Shown here in pieces: positions 1 through 3,848 of a stretch of DNA of 5,823 nucleotides (position 1 is the first letter of the stretch; every line of letters starts with the position of its first letter). Source of the DNA: DATKMS01 sp041497995 (GTDB taxonomy: Bacteria > Desulfobacterota > Binatia > HRBIN30); the NCBI GenBank assembly GCA_041497995.1, contig JBGQHM010000419.1, positions 1 through 5,823 on the forward strand, in the 5' to 3' direction. A program made the position numbers and the translations under genes. The notes beneath the pieces are model-generated. The model had not been told where the DNA came from. It saw only the letters and a program-made list of their open reading frames with translations, and made no database searches.

Positions 1-1
1 A

Positions 2-694
2 CGTCTTGCGGAGTGGTGGCGGCTCGCCCTTCGGTGGCCCGCGCCGGCGGCGGCGCTCAGCCTGGTGTGGGCAGTGCTCGCCGTGCCGTACACGCGGGTC
101 TGGACCGACAACCTCACGTTCTGGAGCTACGTCACCGCGACGGGGCCGTCCGACGCCCTCCCCTATCGCGAGCTGGGTACGGCGCTGCTCGACCGCGGCC
201 GTCTCGATGAAGCGGAGCGCGTTTTGCGAGTGGCGACAACCGCGAAAGCGGGTCCGGAGAGTCGCGCCATGACGTACGGCAACCTGGGAGCCTTGTATCG
301 ACGTCAAGGCCGCTACGACGACGCGCTGCAGGCGTTCGATGCGGGATTGAAGATCCGTGTGCATCCGATCATCTACCACAACGTCGGCATGACGCTGATG
401 GTGAAGATCGAGCAGGAGCAGAAGGCTGGCGATGAGGCCGCCGTGCTGCGCGACATCACTCGGGCACGTGATGCGTTCGAGGAAGCGTTGCGGGTCGGCA
501 CCGCGGCGAACGCTCCGCCGGCCTTTCAGCAAGAATGGAACGCCGCGAAGACGCACTCGCTGCTCGGCCAAGTGCTGTTCTCCATGGGCGACCGCGCCGG
601 CGCACACGAGCACCTCGACGCGGCACTGCAACTTGAGCCCACGGGCCCGACGGCCGACTTGACGCGACAGTATCTGAAGCAAATAGGGAACTGA
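2..694 (+). CDS. TPR-repeat protein, C-terminal part of a membrane-anchored protein (5' partial)
   Basis: The frame is open from the window edge (first full codon at 2) to TGA at 692-694, giving 230 visible residues. The true start lies upstream, so the GTG at 65 is not a start. Residues about 12-31 are hydrophobic and rich in Ala, Leu, Trp and Val and look like a last membrane helix. They are followed by TRVWTDNLTFW and a Pro-containing segment. This transition from membrane to TPR (W-D-x-x-x-x-W) is typical of large proteins with an N-terminal PMT/TMTC-like polytopic glycosyltransferase part and a C-terminal TPR tail. TPR-like units are visible at about residues 55-81 (YRELGTALLDRGRLDEAERV), 89-118 (YGNLGALYRRQGRYDDALQA), 124-166 (divergent, with a longer first helix) and 184-213 (LLGQVLFSMGDRAGAHEHLD). 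The tail is expected to be a periplasmic or otherwise soluble protein-binding module. The TPR call is secure. The glycosyltransferase half is inferred because it lies outside the window. Confidence 0.85.
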   Translation, partial: RLAEWWRLALRWPAPAAALSLVWAVLAVPYTRVWTDNLTFWSYVTATGPSDALPYRELGTALLDRGRLDEAERVLRVATTAKAGPESRAMTYGNLGALYRRQGRYDDALQAFDAGLKIRVHPIIYHNVGMTLMVKIEQEQKAGDEAAVLRDITRARDAFEEALRVGTAANAPPAFQQEWNAAKTHSLLGQVLFSMGDRAGAHEHLDAALQLEPTGPTADLTRQYLKQIGN

Positions 695-753
695 ACCCGC
701 CGATGAACGACCGCGATCGATGGCAGGAATCAAGGGGAGCCGAGCTGCTCCAG

Positions 754-808
754 TGGCGCGGGCCTCCGTGCCCGCGAGACGCCTGCGCGGGCACGGAGGC
801 CCGCGCCA
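754..808. repeat. Perfect 23-bp inverted repeat (REP-like hairpin)
   Basis: The arms at 754-776 and 786-808 are exact reverse complements over 23 bp around a 9-nt loop (777-785). Each arm is very GC-rich and carries the core GGGCCTCCGTGCCCG or its complement. The element fills most of the gap between the TPR gene and the GNAT gene. No T-run follows either arm, so it is not a canonical intrinsic terminator, although a stem this stable could still stop or pause RNA polymerase or protect the upstream mRNA 3' end. Its size, symmetry and intergenic position fit a REP element or a small non-autonomous palindromic repeat. Only one copy lies in this window. Confidence 0.85.
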
Positions 809-840
809 TCAACCCAGCATTCCATTGAGTCAGCGTTCCG

Positions 841-1281
841 ATGCCACGCACTGTCTATGTTTGCATCGTCACCAACGCCGAGGAGCGTGACCAAGCGTTC
901 GACATCCGCCGTCGTGTCTTCCAAGACGAGCAGCACGTCCCCGCCGAGGAGGAGTTCGACACCGACGACGACTCTGCCACGCACGTGCTCGCCGACATCG
1001 ATGGTGACCCGGTGGGAACCGGGCGCGTCGTCTTCCACCCAACCTACGCCAAGATCGGCCGCATGGCGGTGCTGAAGGAGCATCGGCGGAGCGGCGTTGG
1101 TCGCATACTAATGGACGCGCTCGTCCAGATCGCTGTGGAGCGCCGTTGCACGCAGCTCGTTCTACACGCACAAGTGCAGGCGATTCCGTTCTATGAAGCA
1201 CTCGACTTCAAGGTTGTCGGCGACGAGTTCGAAGAAGCCGGCATCCCGCATCGACGCATGCAACGCAGCTTGACCGGTTGA
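841..1281 (+). CDS. GNAT-family N-acetyltransferase (YjcF/ElaA-like)
   Basis: This encodes 146 residues, the normal size for a single GNAT domain, and should transfer an acyl group from acyl-CoA to an unidentified amine in the cytoplasm. The N-terminal part (FDIRRRVFQDEQHVPAEEE, residues 20-38) is the helix 1-2 region typical of the YjcF/ElaA-like branch. The motif A strand (KIGRMAVL, 71-78) leads into the acetyl-CoA pyrophosphate loop R82-R-S-G85-V-G87, matching R/Q-x-x-G-x-G/A. The C-terminal part has LHAQVQAIPFYEALDF (108-123) and GIPHRRM (134-140), again typical of this branch. The ATG at 841 fits the family N-terminus, but I see no Shine-Dalgarno sequence before it (CAGCGTTCCG precedes). 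The gene follows the TPR gene on the same strand, separated by 146 bp containing the hairpin, so it may have its own promoter. The family call is secure, the substrate unknown. Confidence 0.9.
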   Translation: MPRTVYVCIVTNAEERDQAFDIRRRVFQDEQHVPAEEEFDTDDDSATHVLADIDGDPVGTGRVVFHPTYAKIGRMAVLKEHRRSGVGRILMDALVQIAVERRCTQLVLHAQVQAIPFYEALDFKVVGDEFEEAGIPHRRMQRSLTG

Positions 1282-1287
1282 TACGAG

Positions 1288-1310
1288 ATCGCTGCCGGCG
1301 GCGTAGCGAT
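1288..1310. terminator. Candidate hairpin between convergent genes
   Basis: ATCGCT (1288-1293) pairs with AGCGAT (1305-1310), and an inner GCCG/CGGC pairing is possible with a 2-nt bulge. The structure starts 6 bp after the GNAT stop codon and faces the end of the minus-strand toxin remnant, which is where a bidirectional terminator would be expected. No T-run follows on either strand, so termination is only a possibility. Confidence 0.3.
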
Positions 1311-1356
1311 ATGGCGCGGAGCTGCCGCGCAGAGACGATCGCGAGCAGGAAGAAGA

Positions 1357-1443
1357 TTATGCCTCGGACACAGTCTTCACTTCGTGGCCGACTAGGTGGC
1401 GTCGCAGCTTCCGCGGCACGCACTCATCCAGCAGCACGCGCAC
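1357..1443 (-). pseudogene. Truncated DUF5615 (PIN-like) toxin remnant
   Basis: A minus-strand frame starting with GTG at 1443-1441 reads VRVLLDECVPRKLRRHLVGH followed by EVKTVSEA, then TAA at 1359-1357. This matches the N-terminus of DUF5615 PIN-like VapC-type toxins, in which LLDE carries the first acidic residue of the predicted nuclease site and the H-x-V-x-T-V segment follows. The family is usually about 100-120 residues long. Here only 28 codons remain, and the later acidic motifs (the usual LTxD-type segment and beyond) are missing. None of the three minus frames over 1282-1356 restores recognisable DUF5615 sequence, so this looks like a deletion or rearrangement break near 1357-1362 rather than a single frameshift. 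The GTG lies inside the end of the upstream gene with a 20-bp overlap, the usual antitoxin-toxin coupling for DUF433-DUF5615 pairs. The remnant cannot encode an active toxin. Confidence 0.75.
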
Positions 1444-1867
1444 CGGAGACCAAAGCCCGCTTTGCCTCTTCCAACGCCGCCACTGCTTGCGTACGCCTCA
1501 CGCTGGGAAAGTCGTCCAAGAATTCGTCGAGCGAGTGCCCGGCTTCCAGGTACGCTACCCCCCAAACGTAGCCGCTCGGTTCTCCTGCTCGCACCCACGC
1601 GTCGCGGTCGACAAAGACGTCGTTCCAGGACACGCGCCACGACTTGTCCGCAACCGCCGTCTCGGCGTGAGCGAGTACGCAGTGCGTGAAGCGAAATCGG
1701 TAGCGCCCTTCGCAGTACGCGCGTGGCGCACCCGGAACCGACGCGACAGCGTCGACGAACACGTCGTAGTCGCGAAGGTATGGCGTGAAGCCGTGCTGGA
1801 CGATGGCGTTGTCGAAGAACGGCCACCCTTCCAGCAATTCGATCAGGGCTGGGTCAAGGCGCTGCAT
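1424..1867 (-). CDS. Chimeric protein: YxiG-like N-terminal domain joined to the C-terminal half of a DUF433 antitoxin
   Basis: This is a 147-residue intact frame. Residues about 14-104 (QHGFTPYLRDYDVFVDA at 24-40, RYRFRFTHC at 55-63, WRVSWNDVF at 77-85, GYVWGV at 99-104) resemble the small YxiG-like family of unknown function, judged from memory of its HGFT-x-Y-x-RDY and YVWGV motifs. From residue 105 the sequence changes abruptly to AYLEAGHSLDEFLDDFPSV and AVAALEEAKRALVSG, which is the C-terminal, toxin-facing half of DUF433 antitoxins. The N-terminal DUF433 half, with its G-T-R-I/V-P segment, is absent. The downstream frame is the DUF5615 remnant, the normal partner of DUF433. The start is ATG at 1867 with AAGGG three bases upstream (1871-1875). 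It lies 34 bp beyond the attC boundary at 1900, the short leader usual for cassette genes. The DUF433 half is clear; the YxiG assignment is moderate. Confidence 0.7.
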   Translation of the reverse strand: MQRLDPALIELLEGWPFFDNAIVQHGFTPYLRDYDVFVDAVASVPGAPRAYCEGRYRFRFTHCVLAHAETAVADKSWRVSWNDVFVDRDAWVRAGEPSGYVWGVAYLEAGHSLDEFLDDFPSVRRTQAVAALEEAKRALVSGARAAG

Positions 1868-1899
1868 TTACCCTTCGATCCCGGCAGCGGGGCACTGAC

Positions 1900-1989
1900 T
1901 CCTAACGTCGTGGCGCTGAACCGCCGGCGCAGCGGCGCTCGCGAGGAGCAACATGGCTCAAGCCGGTCGGTTCGAGCGCCGGGTTAGGG
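1900..1989 (-). other. attC-like integron recombination site
   Basis: Read on the minus strand this 90-bp site has the attC order of boxes. R'' is CCCTAAC (1989-1983). L'' is GGCGCT, bulged C (1974), GAACCG, bulged A (1967), CCGGC, spanning 1980-1962. A variable terminal part containing the self-complementary CTCGCGAG follows. L' is GCCGG-CGGTTC-AGCGCC (1928-1912), and R' is GTTAGGA (1906-1900). L' pairs perfectly with L'' in three blocks of 5, 6 and 6 bp once the two bulged bases are skipped. R'' pairs with R' over 6 bp. Single extrahelical bases confined to the L'' arm are the signature that orients attC sites for IntI. Deviations: both outer boxes miss the purine or pyrimidine expected at the last consensus position, and the spacers between boxes are unequal (2 and 5 nt). 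The toxin stop codon TAA lies inside R'', as is common in gene cassettes. Crossover is expected between 1906 and 1905. Confidence 0.8.
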
Positions 1990-2283
1990 TTTCGCGATGC
2001 GCTGCTTCCAGTACCCCGGTTGCCGACTGCAATGCATGACGGCAACGATGAGGACGAAGTCTGGCTCGATCGTGTACAACACGCCGTAGGGAAACACCCG
2101 AGTGAGACAGCGACGCACATCCTCGGCGAGGACTCGCCAGCGCGTCGGCGCCTCAAGAATTCGGTCAATGGCATCTTCAACCGCTGAGACGAACCGTTGC
2201 CCAACCCGCGGATCGCGCTCGACGTAATAGAGAGCTGCTGCCTCGTACTCCGCGAGCGCCTCCGGGTGGAACTCATGTCTCAT
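1984..2283 (-). CDS. RelE/ParE-type toxin of a type II toxin-antitoxin system
   Basis: This encodes 99 residues, the usual size for the family. The order is an N-terminal helical hairpin (EFHPEALAEYEAAALYYVE, residues 4-22), a second helix (VGQRFVSAVEDAIDRILEAP, 27-46), then the beta-sheet core (CLTRVFPYGVLYTI, 59-72; FVLIVAVMHCSRQPGYWKQR, 76-95). The FPYGVLY and AVMH-x-x-R-x-P-x-YW-x-x-R motifs are those of the ParE/RelE superfamily (PF05016) toxins paired with PF09720 antitoxins. Sequence alone does not decide between gyrase poisoning (ParE) and mRNA cleavage (RelE). The start chosen is ATG at 2283, which overlaps the antitoxin stop as ATGA. The longer frame starting at 2388 would add an unrelated Arg-rich stretch antisense to nothing useful and running inside the antitoxin gene. 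The stop codon TAA at 1986-1984 is embedded in the attC R'' box. The gene looks intact. Confidence 0.9.
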   Translation of the reverse strand: MRHEFHPEALAEYEAAALYYVERDPRVGQRFVSAVEDAIDRILEAPTRWRVLAEDVRRCLTRVFPYGVLYTIEPDFVLIVAVMHCSRQPGYWKQRIAKP

Positions 2284-2513
2284 CGCCTGACGGCGTCGCG
2301 CACCTTGCGACGAGCTTGGTCGCCAGGAATCGTCTTCACGCGGCCAGCGCGGACTTCGTCCCGTCTGCGCTTCGCTTCCGCCGTCCACAGCCGGTCGATT
2401 CGCCCAAGCTCGCCGGCATCAAGACTCTCGACCAAGAGGTCCGCGAGCCGTGCGCGCGATTCGCTCGGCAGTTTCAAAGCCTGTTCAGCCAGTCGTTCTA
2501 CGCTCGTCGCCAT
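2280..2513 (-). CDS. Addiction-module antitoxin (PF09720 family)
   Basis: This encodes 77 residues, typical for the family. It opens with MATSVERLAEQALKLPSESR, continues with ARLADLLVESLD (residues 21-32), then an Ala/Trp/Glu segment (LWTAEAKRRRDEVRAGRVKT at 42-61) ending in IP and an Arg-rich tail. This is the standard layout of the putative addiction-module component family (PF09720). The C-terminal half is expected to bind and neutralise the toxin encoded next to it, and the complex usually represses its own promoter. The start at ATG 2513 gives the normal family N-terminus. No clear Shine-Dalgarno sequence precedes it. Coupling to the toxin is translational (ATGA overlap). It is the first gene of the putative cassette, with a 65-bp leader that must contain any cassette promoter. 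Confidence 0.9.
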   Translation of the reverse strand: MATSVERLAEQALKLPSESRARLADLLVESLDAGELGRIDRLWTAEAKRRRDEVRAGRVKTIPGDQARRKVRDAVRR

Positions 2514-2537
2514 GAGTGCACGATACGGAATCTAGTC

Positions 2538-2550
2538 GCTTGCCTCAAGC
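2538..2550. promoter_or_regulatory. Small inverted repeat upstream of the antitoxin, possible operator
   Basis: GCTTG (2538-2542) and CAAGC (2546-2550) flank a 3-bp centre, about 25 bp upstream of the antitoxin start. Toxin-antitoxin operons are usually autorepressed at such palindromes, and this is the only one I see in the short cassette leader. I could not place convincing -35 and -10 boxes around it. With 5-bp arms, chance occurrence is quite possible. Confidence 0.25.
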
Positions 2551-2572
2551 AGTCGGTGGCCCCGCCCGACAA

Positions 2573-2579
2573 CCCTAAC
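2573..2579 (-). other. Integron core-site-like sequence at the cassette start
   Basis: The minus strand reads GTTAGGG, agreeing with the GTTRRRY core except at the last base. Its reverse complement equals the R'' box of the attC at 1983-1989. I found no good L''/L' pairing immediately upstream on the minus strand, so it is either the end of a degenerate attC, an attI-like or secondary insertion point, or the remaining edge of a deleted cassette. Confidence 0.5.
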
Positions 2580-2891
2580 TTTGAATTGAGCGTATCAACG
2601 AATCCGGCAACCCTCGCCTGAGGTCGCGGGTCAACACAGGAACCTCATAGGCGCCTCATACACCTGCAGGGCCGCCATCACAGCCGGTCCGCGCCCGCAC
2701 CACACCACCCCAGTCCTCACCGTTGGGCACGTGCGCGTAGAACCTACAAGGTGAGCGGGCAGGGCAGGGACACCCCCTCCACCGTCATCGGATTCTTCGG
2801 ATGTTTCGAGCTCAGTTCAACCGCCACGAGGAGGGTGCGGCTGCCCGCCCTTCCTTCTGCGTAGCCCCTGGGTTCGAGGTAGCGGTGGGTC
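2580..2891. other. Intergenic stretch with no convincing gene
   Basis: About 310 bp lie between the cassette edge and the end of the exported-protein gene. Minus-strand frames run through part of it (2744-2959), but that frame starts inside the downstream end of another gene and resembles nothing known to me. Visible small items are a direct repeat CCTCATA (2643-2649 and 2654-2660, 11-bp period) surrounding the palindrome AGGCGCCT, and GTTGGGC at 2722-2728, which fits the attC R'' complement but lacks matching inner arms. I see no tRNA, transposase or terminator with a T-run. Confidence 0.5.
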
Positions 2892-3743
2892 TTAGGTGCT
2901 CTGGATCTGGCCGGCCAGATCCATGCGGAAGAAGATGCTCCCTTGCTCCACGACGGCATAGCCGGCGAGAATGTCCTCGGCAGGGTCGTGGATGGATGAA
3001 TCGCCAGCGACGTCGGTCACGACTGGCGCAATGCCCGTCCAGTCGGCGAAGTCGCCGTCGAGAACGATGGCCGCCGCCCATGCGACCGCTCCAATCGCCA
3101 GGGAACTCGCCACGAAGACGGCAAGCATCGAGCGACGTTGCCGCCTGCCGAGCACGTAGACCGCGCTCACCAAGAGGAGCGCGCCTAGCAACGCCAACCC
3201 GCCGCGCGACTGCGCTGGCGCCTGCACCGGGAAGTTCACCACGAATGGGGCCGTGTAATCGTTGAAGTCCTGCTGCGACGCATGAAATACGCCGCGAATC
3301 GTGCCGCTCGGGTAGCCGATGAACTTGAGCGGCGCGCCCCACTCGACCAACCCCTCACCGTTCGGACCGACGCCGAGCGGGTACATGGTGTGGTTGCAAT
3401 CGATGAGATCGAACATCTGCGTCGTGGCGTTCCATTTGAGGACATCGCGGTTGAGCACCTCGGGGCCGGATACGATCGGCGCAGTGTCGGGGAACGTTGC
3501 GGGGAGCGGCGCCTCGGCGCCAACCCTGACGATGTAGTCGATGCCCACTTCATCGTGCGGCGTCTCCGTGTCCTGCACCACCGTCACGGGCCCCCCGGTG
3601 ATGGGATTGTTATCGGTATCCAGCAACGCCTCGTAGATGTATCGCGCCGCCGATGCGTCCGTTGCGGCTGCGATCGACGGTGCGACCAAGACGCCAACCA
3701 CGATGATCGCCAATCCAACCAGATGCCGCGTACCTTTGGTCAT
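2892..3743 (-). CDS. Exported protein with internal membrane segments and a C-terminal DGDFADW (CBM9/DOMON-like) domain start
   Basis: This encodes 283 residues. The start is ATG at 3743, preceded by GGAGGGG (3752-3746) at good spacing and followed by a clear signal peptide (basic MTKGTRH, hydrophobic residues 8-20, small-residue end near SIAAA). An upstream in-frame ATG at 3830 would add an Arg-rich stretch before the signal and is disfavoured. Residues about 30-175 form an exported domain I do not recognise, with a possible beta-rich fold. Residues 182-198 are hydrophobic and end in GRRQRRS, like a C-terminal IPTL/PEP-CTERM-style anchor, but here this is internal. A second hydrophobic stretch (207-225, ending AVAWAAA) resembles another signal peptide. 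It is followed by IVLDGDFADWTGIAPVVTDV and EDILAGYAVVEQGSIFFRMD, the beginning of a CBM9/DOMON-like beta domain, which stops early at TAA (2894-2892). The gene lies 105 bp after sppA on the same strand and may be cotranscribed or have its own promoter. Function unknown. Confidence 0.75.
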   Translation of the reverse strand: MTKGTRHLVGLAIIVVGVLVAPSIAAATDASAARYIYEALLDTDNNPITGGPVTVVQDTETPHDEVGIDYIVRVGAEAPLPATFPDTAPIVSGPEVLNRDVLKWNATTQMFDLIDCNHTMYPLGVGPNGEGLVEWGAPLKFIGYPSGTIRGVFHASQQDFNDYTAPFVVNFPVQAPAQSRGGLALLGALLLVSAVYVLGRRQRRSMLAVFVASSLAIGAVAWAAAIVLDGDFADWTGIAPVVTDVAGDSSIHDPAEDILAGYAVVEQGSIFFRMDLAGQIQST

Positions 3744-3745
3744 GA

Positions 3746-3752
3746 CCCCTCC
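3746..3752 (-). promoter_or_regulatory. Strong ribosome binding site deciding the start at 3743
   Basis: The minus strand reads GGAGGGG directly upstream of the ATG, with GGAGG ending four bases from it. It supports 3743 over the upstream ATG at 3830, which has no comparable site. Confidence 0.7.
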
Positions 3753-3800
3753 GTCCGAGTGCTCATATCCCAAAGGGGGGCGAGGAGACAAATGGCGGGC

Positions 3801-3831
3801 GATGGTCGCACGCAGTGCGCGGGCCACCATC
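3801..3831. repeat. Hairpin in the sppA 3' intergenic region
   Basis: GATGGT (3801-3806) pairs with ACCATC (3826-3831). Directly inside the first arm, CGCAC (3807-3811) pairs with GTGCG (3815-3819), leaving a 6-nt bulge on one side. The structure follows the sppA stop codon by 18 bp on the minus strand. No T-run follows, so it could be an attenuating or mRNA-stabilising stem rather than a canonical terminator. The imperfect pair CCCTTGGG (3841-3848) and CCCAAAGGG (3769-3777) brackets it and could extend the structure. Confidence 0.4.
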
Positions 3832-3848
3832 GTGAAGCGGCCCTTGGG

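Larger units (their letters stand above)
1906..2578 (-). mobile_element. Putative integron gene cassette carrying a toxin-antitoxin pair
   Basis: On the minus strand a core sequence G^TTAGGG lies at 2579-2573, 60 bp upstream of the antitoxin start. The attC R'' box at the other end of the gene pair (1989-1983) is CCCTAAC, its exact reverse complement over all seven bases. The sequence beyond the attC is GTTAGGA and fits one base less well. This is what cassette integration predicts, because R'' is matched to the cassette's own first bases and the bases after the attC crossover belong to the next unit. The 673-bp unit holds two genes, a 65-bp leader and the attC, all in one orientation. No integron integrase, attI or second convincing attC is visible, so it is either part of an integrase-less cassette cluster reaching no further in this window or a single cassette inserted at a secondary site. 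Confidence 0.65.

Noticed and set aside
754..808. Intrinsic terminator for the TPR gene
   Set aside because: The stem is strong, but no T-run follows on either strand, so the canonical definition is not met. It is listed as a repeat instead.
456..851. Minus-strand frame of 131 codons over the TPR gene end and the palindrome
   Set aside because: It is antisense to the TPR gene and reads through the inverted repeat, with Arg/Ser-rich shadow composition.
1487..1987. A 166-codon plus-strand frame crossing the attC region
   Set aside because: It is antisense to the chimeric DUF433 gene and the attC site, with no recognisable domain.
1984..2388. Longer start for the toxin (134 codons)
   Set aside because: The additional N-terminal 35 residues are low-complexity, overlap the antitoxin gene in another frame and are not part of the RelE/ParE fold. 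The ATGA overlap start at 2283 is the standard coupling.
2573..2728. A second attC site running from GTTGGGC (2722-2728) to CCCTAAC (2573-2579)
   Set aside because: The outer boxes fit the consensus and orientation, but the 156-bp span is long and I could not align L'' and L' arms inside it. Kept only as a core-like site at 2573-2579.
2744..2959. A 71-codon minus-strand frame after the exported-protein gene
   Set aside because: Its first third lies out of frame inside the end of the exported-protein gene, it has no ribosome binding site and resembles no family I know.
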